Source of the DNA: a virus
Reading direction: 5' to 3' (one strand)
IMG/VR virus record: IMGVR_UViG_3300013126_000151
Coordinates: 1 to 30,901 of that record
Length of the DNA: 30,901 nt
Positions 22,938-28,541 of the stretch are shown in pieces. The notes beneath the pieces were generated by a model, which ran no database searches, was not told the origin of the DNA, and worked only from the letters and a program-made list of their open reading frames with translations. The number at the start of each line of letters is the position of its first letter. The stretch's first letter is position 1. The position numbers and the translations under genes are program-made.

Positions 22938-24239
22938 ATGAACGTCAATTTCTTTTTGAAAGAGCCCACAAAGGAAAAAACATCCGTTCAGGCCATTATC
23001 AGGTATAAAGGTAATCGATTTAAATTAACTACAGGCATATCTGTTGAGGTTAAATTTTGGGAAAAAGCAGAACACCGGGCGCGGCAAACCAAAGAATACC
23101 CCGATTATGAAGCCATCAACCTGCAACTCGACCGCATAGAGGCCGACATTAAAAAACTGTTTTCCGCCGCGGCCATTCAAAAACAGACCCCAGCCATCGA
23201 CGAAATAAAGCAGCTCACCAAACAAGCGCCGCCGCATCCCAAAGTGCAAACCTTTATCGGCTATTTCAGGCAATATGCCAGATCGATGAATTACAAACAC
23301 CGCACCGCGCTATCGTATGGCAGCACCGCCGCCGTTTTGGAAAAATACCAGCAGCACACCGGTCAAACCCTCACATTCGACACCATCAACATCGAATTTT
23401 ACAACCATTTCCGCCGATGGATAAATACCACACCACGCGAGCAAAAACCCAACCAGCCGCCCAAATACTACTCGGTAAACACCTTCGGCACCTTCATTAA
23501 ACACATTAAAACAGTAATGACCGCTGCCGGGCCATCGGGCGACCGCCTCCACACGTGCGACGACTACCGGCACCACCGATTTGTGAAGGAGACCGAAGAA
23601 GCCGACACCATCTACCTATCAGTTGCCGAATTAAAGCAAATTGAAGAAATGCACATCAGCGCCGCCATCGTATCGCTCGATGCGCCAGATTTAGCCGCCA
23701 AACATGTAGCCCTCAAAGTTGAGGCCCTGCAACGCGCCCGCGCCTTTTTCCTGATAGGATGCTACACCGCGCTCCGGATATCCGATTTTTCGCGCCTTAA
23801 GCCATGGCATGTTACCGACAAATACATCCGCATTAAACCTGGGAAAGGCGCCCGCAAAAACGACGATGTAGTGATACCCGTTCACCCCGTTATCAGGCGC
23901 ATACTCGAGGGCGGTTTCGACATTACCCGGCGCATGTCCGATCAGCGATTTAACGAGCATGTAAAAGAACTATGCCGACTGGCCCAAATTACGCAGCCCA
24001 TAACAACAGTACGCACCGAAGGCGGGCGCCAGGTAAGCCGCACCGTCGAAAAATGGCGCCTGGTAGCCTCGCACACCTGCCGACGCAGCGGGGCCACCAA
24101 CATGTATCTGGCCCAAATACCCAGCATATCGATAATGAAAATAACCGGGCACCGCACCGAGCGCTCATTTCTGAAATACATACGCATTACCCAGGAAGAA
24201 AACGCCGCCAAGCTGGCCGAGCATCCGTTTTTTAAATAG
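22938..24239 (+). CDS. Tyrosine recombinase / phage integrase
   Basis: 433 aa, standard for Bacteroidota integrases. N-terminal arm-binding domain (about 1-85, FLKEPTKEKTSVQAIIRYKG), SAM-like core-binding domain (about 105-205) and C-terminal catalytic domain. Catalytic residues visible: R280 in TALRISD, H379-x-x-R382 in SHTCRRSG, H405 in ITGHRTERS and nucleophile Y414 in FLKYIRI. The enzyme inserts the phage into the host chromosome. It has its own promoter and is convergent with the leftward genes that follow. Confidence 0.93.
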   Translation: MNVNFFLKEPTKEKTSVQAIIRYKGNRFKLTTGISVEVKFWEKAEHRARQTKEYPDYEAINLQLDRIEADIKKLFSAAAIQKQTPAIDEIKQLTKQAPPHPKVQTFIGYFRQYARSMNYKHRTALSYGSTAAVLEKYQQHTGQTLTFDTINIEFYNHFRRWINTTPREQKPNQPPKYYSVNTFGTFIKHIKTVMTAAGPSGDRLHTCDDYRHHRFVKETEEADTIYLSVAELKQIEEMHISAAIVSLDAPDLAAKHVALKVEALQRARAFFLIGCYTALRISDFSRLKPWHVTDKYIRIKPGKGARKNDDVVIPVHPVIRRILEGGFDITRRMSDQRFNEHVKELCRLAQITQPITTVRTEGGRQVSRTVEKWRLVASHTCRRSGATNMYLAQIPSISIMKITGHRTERSFLKYIRITQEENAAKLAEHPFFK

Positions 24240-24261
24240 CAACATATTATTACCTCAAATA

Positions 24262-24642
24262 CTATTTCCTGAAATAATCAACAATTTGGATAATAGTCCA
24301 AACAAAACCAGAAAGCACGATGAGCGCTGAAATTACTTTAAGATATATTGAATTGCTAAAACTTTCAATAAGTTTTGGAATGACATTATTCTTTTCGGGT
24401 TTATTGGTAGGTATGTGGTTATCCGACAGATTTTTCAAGCGTTCCAACTCATCTAAAAAGACAGAGCCTTCGGGGGTGAGGCGGTAAACGCCGTGTTGCG
24501 ATTTGGCGATGAGGCCACGGCCCACAGCTTCGTTAACAGCGCTGCGCCATTCGGTCCGGTCGTTTTTTACGAGCACCACATAACCAACCAATCGGCATCG
24601 ATGTAAAACATCCTGAAATTCTGGTTGTCGATCAGTTATCAT
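24262..24642 (-). CDS. Winged-helix-like protein with C-terminal membrane anchor
   Basis: 126 aa. Residues 30-60 (WRSAVNEAVGRGLIAKSQHG, VYRLTPEG) have the helix and wing of a winged-helix domain, like the C-terminal part of restriction-related or MarR-like proteins. Residues about 97-117 (VISALIVLSGFVWTIIQIV) form one transmembrane segment followed by a short charged end. It is encoded on the minus strand next to the integrase, where lysogeny and exclusion genes lie. A role in superinfection exclusion or immunity is a hypothesis. Confidence 0.55.
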   Translation of the reverse strand: MITDRQPEFQDVLHRCRLVGYVVLVKNDRTEWRSAVNEAVGRGLIAKSQHGVYRLTPEGSVFLDELERLKNLSDNHIPTNKPEKNNVIPKLIESFSNSIYLKVISALIVLSGFVWTIIQIVDYFRK

Positions 24643-24673
24643 GTCTTTTTACCGGAGAATGAATTTTAAAGCG

Positions 24674-25234
24674 CTAAAAGCCTGAATTTTCACTTTTTTG
24701 CTGTTGAATTTTGTTATCAATTTCCCATTCGCGTATAAACCATTTATAATTCATAATTTTTAGGCAAGAAGTGAAGCTTGTTGTATTGCCATAGCGAAAA
24801 ACAAGCGGATACAACTGAACCATTATTGTTTTATCCGCATTTGACATTAATAATCCATATTTTGAATGAAAGTTCAGCGGATACTGCCAATACTCAGGCT
24901 CGAAAAAAACTTCATATCCTTTATTCTCAAAAAACGCTCTTGAAAATTCGAGAAATTGAGTAGAGCCATCATGACTTAGACCTAAAGCAGCACCTTTAGG
25001 AGTCATCAAAACAGCCATCAAACTATCATTCTGATAAATGAAGTTTTGAGTATATGTGCGCCACACAAAACCATTACTAAAATCAACTTCGTCGTACAAG
25101 TCTTTATTTGTCTTAAATTCCTTTTTTGCTTCGTTTTCGCTCATACCATACAGCAACCCCCTGTAAATTGGTTGCCCGTATGCCGCGCCAGCTATAATAA
25201 AAAAAACAAAAAGTAAAATATTTTTTTTCATCAT
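24674..25234 (-). CDS. Secreted hypothetical protein, possible lysogenic conversion gene
   Basis: 186 aa. Signal peptide MMKKNILLFVFFIIAGAAYG with likely cleavage before or after Q21, typical of Bacteroidota. The mature part is mixed alpha/beta with many aromatic residues (EVFFEPEYWQYPLNFHSKYG). No family recognised. AT-rich compared with the early genes. Expressed from the lysogeny side of the genome, so it may act in the lysogen's periplasm or surface. Confidence 0.6.
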   Translation of the reverse strand: MMKKNILLFVFFIIAGAAYGQPIYRGLLYGMSENEAKKEFKTNKDLYDEVDFSNGFVWRTYTQNFIYQNDSLMAVLMTPKGAALGLSHDGSTQFLEFSRAFFENKGYEVFFEPEYWQYPLNFHSKYGLLMSNADKTIMVQLYPLVFRYGNTTSFTSCLKIMNYKWFIREWEIDNKIQQQKSENSGF

Positions 25235-25280
25235 TCAATAATTTTGTTTAATTTTTAATGGGAATTTCTAAACACTATTT

Positions 25281-25697
25281 TTAGCCTGTTTTAGCTAAAG
25301 GACTCAATCCAAAATTAGGCTCTAAAATATCAGGATAAACCTTTGCTATTTTCTGAATATCGAGCTTCAAAGTCCATACATCTTCTTCAAGATGAGCTAT
25401 GTTTTTATCTTGAGCAGCCAAAAGTTTATCAATTAATCCAGAATTATTTTTCTTGACATACTTCGCGGAAGTTTCTTGCACCTCTAAAATTTCATTATTC
25501 TGTAATTTTTGGCATACAATATTGATTTCAGGATCAATACTATTAAAAAAGTCATCAAGCATAACCAACAAATTTTCATTAGTTATTTTTCTGCTTAAAT
25601 CAACAGAATTAACACCTAACTCTTTGGCTAATTGATTCTTCTTTACATTAGCCAATACACATTTCACATCAAGCAATTGTTCAGCAGTAATTTTCAT
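25281..25697 (-). CDS. Phage repressor-like HTH regulator
   Basis: 138 aa when started at the ATG at 25697 (an ATG four codons upstream at 25709 is also possible). Residues about 15-40 (VKKNQLAKELGVNSVDLSRK) form a helix-turn-helix in which the protein tests for operator sequence, then a long helical part likely to be a coiled coil (DKLLAAQDKNIAHLEEDVWTL). It is divergent from the early genes, and an array of three 12 bp sites lies in the shared upstream region, as for a CI/Cro-type switch. Confidence 0.65.
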   Translation of the reverse strand: MKITAEQLLDVKCVLANVKKNQLAKELGVNSVDLSRKITNENLLVMLDDFFNSIDPEINIVCQKLQNNEILEVQETSAKYVKKNNSGLIDKLLAAQDKNIAHLEEDVWTLKLDIQKIAKVYPDILEPNFGLSPLAKTG

Positions 25698-25711
25698 GTT
25701 AAAAAACATTT

Positions 25712-25753
25712 GTAATTTATTTCGTAATTTATTTCACGATTGAAATTAATTAC
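25712..25753. promoter_or_regulatory. Operator array between repressor and early genes
   Basis: Three 12-base sites: GTAATTTATTTC at 25712-25723, the same again at 25724-25735, then the inverted form GAAATTAATTAC (11 of 12) at 25742-25753 after a 6-base spacer. Sites two and three make an inverted repeat. The array lies just upstream of, and partly overlaps, the rightward promoter. It starts 3 bases from the alternative repressor start, so it also covers the repressor's leader. Confidence 0.65.
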
Positions 25754-25762
25754 ATAGATTTG
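25732..25762 (+). promoter_or_regulatory. Rightward early promoter
   Basis: TAGATTTG at 25755-25762 is a perfect TAnnTTTG. TTTC at 25732-25735, 19 bp upstream, is a one-base variant of the -33 box and is part of operator site two. Expected to drive the early genes from 25828 on and to be shut off by the divergent repressor. Confidence 0.6.
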
Positions 25763-25827
25763 TCGTGTCGTACAATCAAAGATACAACAACGCTAACTGA
25801 AATACAATAACGAAAAACCGTAATACA

Positions 25828-26073
25828 ATGAAAACAGTAATTGACGTTCAAAATTTAATTGATCAGATAGTTGATTTAAAGATCAAACTGAAAGAAGAAA
25901 CTAAACAAAAGGAACGTTGGCAAGAATCATCTAATGAATGGACTTCAAGAGCGACATTTCAGCAACAAGAAACTTTTAAACGCGGAAAACAAAACAGGGA
26001 TTTAGAAATAGAAAACGAACGATTAAAAGCCCGTATTGCTGAACTTGAAAAACAACTCACCAAAAACTCATAG
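25828..26073 (+). CDS. Small coiled-coil protein
   Basis: 81 aa, nearly all helix with heptad patterns (LIDQIVDLKIKLKEETKQK near the start; LEIENERLKARIAELEKQL near the end). First gene behind the early promoter. Rich in Glu, Lys and Gln. No family can be assigned; short coiled-coil proteins in this position may be regulators or partner proteins. Confidence 0.6.
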   Translation: MKTVIDVQNLIDQIVDLKIKLKEETKQKERWQESSNEWTSRATFQQQETFKRGKQNRDLEIENERLKARIAELEKQLTKNS

Positions 26074-26075
26074 TC

Positions 26076-26423
26076 ATGCAAGCCTTATCACCGCGCGAAA
26101 TGGAAATGGTAGAGCTCACCGCGTTTGGTTTGGCACAAAAAGAAATTGCCGAGCGGTTGAGGTTATCCATCCACACCGTTGATGTAACGCTGCGCCACGC
26201 CAAAGAAAAGCTGCACATCCAAAAGAGCACCGAGCTATCGGCCTGGTATTTCATCACCCGCTACCACATCCGCATCGATTTGCCAAAGGTAAAGCGCGCC
26301 ATGATATCGCTTTCGTTCCTGTCGCTCATGGCTATCAGCATCGCCCACGGCTTCAAGCCAGAGCGCGCCGCCCGCACCCTGCGCACCAGCCGCCGCCACA
26401 ACACCGAATTATTTACACTTTAA
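26076..26423 (+). CDS. LuxR/GerE-type HTH protein with hydrophobic segment
   Basis: 115 aa. Residues 3-62 are a GerE-type DNA-binding domain: LSPREMEMVELTAFGLAQKE, IAERLRLSIHTVDVTLRHAK, EKLHIQKSTELSAWY. A hydrophobic stretch (MISLSFLSLMAISIAHG, about residues 85-101) and a basic tail follow. There is no receiver or ligand domain. Likely a transcription regulator of early phage genes, perhaps membrane-attached. Confidence 0.75.
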   Translation: MQALSPREMEMVELTAFGLAQKEIAERLRLSIHTVDVTLRHAKEKLHIQKSTELSAWYFITRYHIRIDLPKVKRAMISLSFLSLMAISIAHGFKPERAARTLRTSRRHNTELFTL

Positions 26424-26437
26424 AACGCATAAACACC

Positions 26438-26632
26438 ATGATCACCGAAAAACAACCCATTGCCGAAACGCTCAAAAACCTGCGCGTAGGTCAATCAGCC
26501 AAGTTCGCACACATCCAGTACGACGGCATCAACAAAGGCATCAACCGGATGCAAACCAAGTTTAAGGCCGACGGCCTGCGCTACTCCACCCGCACCACCG
26601 ACGAAGCCATTGAAGTAACCCGCGTAGCCTGA
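26438..26632 (+). CDS. Small hypothetical protein
   Basis: 64 aa, MITEKQPIAETLKNLRVGQ at the start, then strand-like segments ending in EAIEVTRVA. It resembles small Bacteroidota phage and transposon proteins with the theme LRVGxSxxF...R..YxTRxxxxGxxVxRV, whose function is unknown. Short gap to both neighbours, same direction, GC-rich codon use like the other early genes. Confidence 0.55.
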   Translation: MITEKQPIAETLKNLRVGQSAKFAHIQYDGINKGINRMQTKFKADGLRYSTRTTDEAIEVTRVA

Positions 26633-26640
26633 TACGAGAC

Positions 26641-26928
26641 ATGAAAATATACATTTCAGGCCCCATAACCGGGCACCCGATAGAGCGAGTACGTGCCATG
26701 TTTGCCGAAGCCGAAAAAGTAATTACCGCCAAAGGATTCGAAGCTGTTAACCCGCTTAACATTTCAGAGTACGACGCCGATAAAGAATGGGAGCGCTACA
26801 TGGCCGACGATATTTACGAATTACTGAAATGCGACGCCATCACCATGTTGCCCGGTTGGAAAGCATCGAAAGGCGCCCGCATTGAATACGCCATAGCCAA
26901 AGAAATAGGAATACGAATAATTGAGTAA
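26641..26928 (+). CDS. DUF4406 protein, nucleoside 2-deoxyribosyltransferase-like fold
   Basis: 95 aa. The start MKIYISGPITGHPIERVRAM, the VNPLNISEYD segment and the middle YMADDIYELLKCDAITMLPG with WKASKGARIEYAIA are the characteristic blocks of DUF4406. The fold is related to nucleoside deoxyribosyltransferases, with the YISGPITG loop and the AxxEYxxA helix at the active site. The real substrate in phages is not known; a role in nucleotide metabolism is likely. Confidence 0.85.
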   Translation: MKIYISGPITGHPIERVRAMFAEAEKVITAKGFEAVNPLNISEYDADKEWERYMADDIYELLKCDAITMLPGWKASKGARIEYAIAKEIGIRIIE

Positions 26929-26934
26929 CCAATC

Positions 26935-27216
26935 ATGAAACACACAACCATTCTCCAATTAGATGAGGCCGACCTCGACCAGGTGTTAGAGCGCAAACTG
27001 GCAGGGATCACCGAAAAATCGGTACTGGCCCGCTTCGAAGATCGACTGGTATCGGCCGACACTGCCGCCGAAATACTCGACGTACACCGCGACACGCTCA
27101 TAGGCTACGCCCGCGCCGGAATCATCGAATGCCAGCACTCTGGCAAGTTATGGAAATTTCAGCTGTCGTATATCCTCACCGTCAATATGCACGACATTAA
27201 AAAACGCCGCGCCTGA
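26935..27216 (+). CDS. HTH protein, excisionase/MerR-like
   Basis: 93 aa. After a 40-residue helical lead (DEADLDQVLERKLAG) the C-terminal part reads LVSADTAAEILDVHRDTLIG, then YARAGIIECQHSGKLWKFQL, the pattern of the HTH_17 excisionase domain (winged helix of the MerR type). In a phage with a tyrosine integrase, this is the best excisionase candidate in the window, though such proteins also act as transcription regulators. Confidence 0.7.
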   Translation: MKHTTILQLDEADLDQVLERKLAGITEKSVLARFEDRLVSADTAAEILDVHRDTLIGYARAGIIECQHSGKLWKFQLSYILTVNMHDIKKRRA

Positions 27217-27257
27217 TTAATCAATCATTCAGTCATTCAATCCATCAAACCATAACC
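27217..27257 (+). repeat. Junction tandem repeat, AATCATTC/AATCCATC type
   Basis: Starts directly after the stop of the HTH gene: AATCAATCATTCAGTCATTCAATCCATCAA in pieces of 8, then CCATAACC and the ATG of the next small gene. Degenerate compared with the copies at 5302 and 30306. Confidence 0.65.
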
Positions 27258-27380
27258 ATGAGCACAATCGAGATCATCATTTCACTGGTAATACTGGCCG
27301 CCGCCTGGAGCTCGATAATTACCTATTGCATTCGCAAACGAAACCAGCCATGCAAATGGCGCATCAACTACTGGCGATGA
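27258..27380 (+). CDS. Tiny membrane protein (40 aa)
   Basis: MSTIEIIISLVILAAAWSSI followed by a basic tail with RKRNQPCKWR. One transmembrane helix and a positively charged end. Stop TGA overlaps the next ATG (ATGA at 27377-27380). First of three tiny membrane-protein genes in a row. Confidence 0.55.
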   Translation: MSTIEIIISLVILAAAWSSIITYCIRKRNQPCKWRINYWR

Positions 27381-27532
27381 AAGGCGCCCGCATACAAGCG
27401 CGCATAATGGCCGCGCTGGCCATAGCCGCCACCACCGGATACTTAACAGGAGCCAAACACATGATTTGGTTTGCCATTGCAGGCACCATACTGGCCGTAA
27501 TGCTTCACTCTAAAAAAACACACTCATGTTAG
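27377..27532 (+). CDS. Tiny membrane protein (51 aa)
   Basis: Start at the ATGA overlap at 27377; longer versions from TTG 27326 or ATG 27350 would overlap the previous gene more. MKGARIQARIMAALAIAATT, then HMIWFAIAGTILAVMLHSK: two short hydrophobic segments. Stop TAG lies past the ATG of the next gene. Function unknown. Confidence 0.5.
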   Translation: MKGARIQARIMAALAIAATTGYLTGAKHMIWFAIAGTILAVMLHSKKTHSC

Positions 27533-27627
27533 CACTAATCATTATAGGCTGGGCCGTATTTTTGGGCATGATTATCCTGTTCAACTACGGGGCGCACCGC
27601 AACGACCCCATCGAGTACGAAGATTGA
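27526..27627 (+). CDS. Tiny membrane protein (33 aa)
   Basis: MLALIIIGWAVFLGMIILFN and the tail YGAHRNDPIEYED. One transmembrane segment and an acidic end. Overlaps the end of the previous gene by 7 bases. It is the last protein gene before the RNA locus. Confidence 0.5.
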   Translation: MLALIIIGWAVFLGMIILFNYGAHRNDPIEYED

Positions 27628-27649
27628 TTTTCCATTTATAATTCGTTTT

Positions 27650-27723
27650 CGCGCGGTAGAGAAGTTGGCCATCTCGCGGGAATCATAGTCCCGAGGTCGC
27701 AGGTTCGAGTCCTGCCCGCGCCA
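27650..27723 (+). tRNA. tRNA with anticodon CAT (Met or Ile-lysidine type)
   Basis: Full cloverleaf: acceptor CGCGCGG (27650-27656) with CCGCGCC (27716-27722), 6 of 7 pairs with C1-C72 unpaired; D stem GAGA/TCTC; anticodon stem CGGGA/TCCCG with loop ATCATAG, anticodon at 27684-27686; T arm GCAGG-TTCGAGT-CCTGC. CCA is not encoded. The mismatch at 1-72 and the A11-U24 pair resemble initiator tRNAs, but the G29-G30-G31 run is shifted by one, so Met elongator, initiator-like or tRNA-Ile(CAU) cannot be told apart by eye. Confidence 0.85.
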
Positions 27724-27898
27724 CAAGGCAACCGACAGCAGGGACCGACAACAACATGAATTGAACCTAAAGCGCAAAGCGCGTTCCGGTAAAGGTAAAA
27801 ATAAGCCGGATGACACCTGGAAAGAACCGAACAGGACGGAGCCAAAACGAATCAACGATTGAAATGTTGTCTGGCAGCCGGGAAAGACCGGCAAACAT
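27724..27898 (+). other. Non-coding spacer with RNA-like secondary structure
   Basis: 175 bases with no credible gene between the tRNA and the tRNA-like element. It can fold: ACAACAT (27751-27757) with ATGTTGT (27864-27870) as a closing stem; inside, TCCGG with CCGGA and CCTG with CAGG; then GCCGG with CCGGC just before the tRNA-like element. Minus-strand reading frames here are antisense artefacts of the tRNA. No known RNA family is recognised. Confidence 0.35.
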
Positions 27899-27956
27899 TC
27901 CTGATTAGCTCAGTTGGCAGAGACATGCAACGCCGGTTCGAGTCCGGCATCAGGAT
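27899..27956 (+). ncRNA. tRNA-like element without anticodon arm
   Basis: Acceptor strands TCCTGAT (27899-27905) and ATCAGGA (27949-27955) pair 7/7. TA, a D arm with GCTC-AGTTGGCA-GAGA (3 of 4 pairs) and a perfect T arm GCCGG-TTCGAGT-CCGGC are present. Only eight bases (CATGCAAC) join the D stem to the T stem, so the anticodon arm is missing. It is either a deleted tRNA gene or an RNA with another job. It lies 4 bases before the region taken as the upstream tmRNA piece. Confidence 0.6.
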
Positions 27957-27960
27957 CAAT

Positions 27961-28250
27961 GTTCGTTGAAACTATTTTGAAACTGTTTGGACGCGGGTTC
28001 GATACCCGCCACCTCCACCATTTCGCCAATGCGCTAACCCGTCGCGTTAGTACGGCGATCAGAAGTGAGTAGCCATAGGCAGCCTGACAGCTTATAAATG
28101 CAGATGCCTAAATGGGGGTGTTTGGTTTTGACAGGCAGAAAGTAGAGATAGCGGAGAACATTAGCCAACAAATGGCAAAACAATAAACATTTTTGACAGC
28201 GAGGCTAAAGCAGCAGCGTAGTTGAACGGCTGGCCACCGAAAAAAGGCCA
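27961..28250 (+). ncRNA. ssrA: Circularly permuted (two-piece) tmRNA
   Basis: The upstream piece ends with a T arm (GCGGG-TTCGATA-CCCGC, 27993-28009), acceptor strand CACCTCC (28010-28016), A and an encoded CCA (28018-28020). The downstream piece begins GGGGGTG (28114-28120) and TTTGGTTTTGACAGG, the conserved 5' start of tmRNA. The acceptor strands pair 7/7, with G3-U70, the alanine identity pair. GAGATAG (28145-28151) can pair with CTATTTT (27972-27978) as helix P2. The tag frame from GGC 28174 reads GKTINIFDSEAKAAA, stop TAG 28219-28221. A hairpin (TGGCC/GGCCA, 28231-28250) follows. The outer ends are estimates. Confidence 0.8.
28021..28113 (+). other. Intervening segment between the two tmRNA pieces
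   Basis: 93 bases from the encoded CCA to G1 of the 5' piece, to be removed if the tmRNA is permuted. It can fold into two hairpins: TCGCC (28023-28027) with GGCGA (28053-28057) enclosing CTAAC/GTTAG, and TAGGCA (28076-28081) with TGCCTA (28105-28110). These bring the 3' and 5' ends of the tRNA-like domain together, as expected for a processed loop. Confidence 0.6.
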
Positions 28251-28279
28251 CATTTTTAAAACAGCAGAACCAAAATAAA

Positions 28280-28528
28280 ATGAGCAACACCCGGGAAAAA
28301 TTCAGCACGCCACTAGAGATCGACATCGACGCGATGGACGACCACATATCGACGCTTATTTTCAGGATAGGCAAAGAGATGGAAGAACACGAAAAGCGGA
28401 TGCGCCAGTTGAGGTTGACACGTTTAAGTCTTCAGAGCATTTGCCGTCACCAAATGCAGCCAACCGATACCGACCACCGCGGCAAGTGGGAGCGCTGCGA
28501 GATATGCGGATTTGAACAATTGCAATAA
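28280..28528 (+). CDS. Small protein with C-terminal zinc-ribbon-like motif
   Basis: 82 aa. N-terminal helical part with coiled-coil text (GKEMEEHEKRMRQLRLTRL), then CRH, 17 residues, and CEICGF: a C-H...C-x2-C group that could bind one zinc. The ATG at 28280 lies 30 bases behind the hairpin of the tmRNA and could be read from the same transcript. No family assigned. Confidence 0.6.
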   Translation: MSNTREKFSTPLEIDIDAMDDHISTLIFRIGKEMEEHEKRMRQLRLTRLSLQSICRHQMQPTDTDHRGKWERCEICGFEQLQ

Positions 28529-28541
28529 AAAAAGGATAGCC

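Noticed and set aside
27535-27894. Minus-strand reading frames across the tRNA (119 and 69 aa)
   Set aside because: They are antisense to the tRNA and contain the text TRTCDLGTM typical of translated tRNA antisense, a well-known false gene.
27990-28020. tmRNA 3' end as a plain attachment site (copy of the host ssrA end)
   Set aside because: Integration into ssrA is common, but this would not explain the tmRNA 5' start and tag frame 93 bases downstream, the perfect acceptor pairing or the position 3.8 kb from the integrase. It stays as the main alternative for the upstream piece.
28164-28196. Alternative tag frame starting GCC AAC (ANKWQNNKHF)
   Set aside because: It lacks the hydrophobic-Ala-Ala type end of tmRNA tags; the other frame ends in AKAAA followed by TAG.
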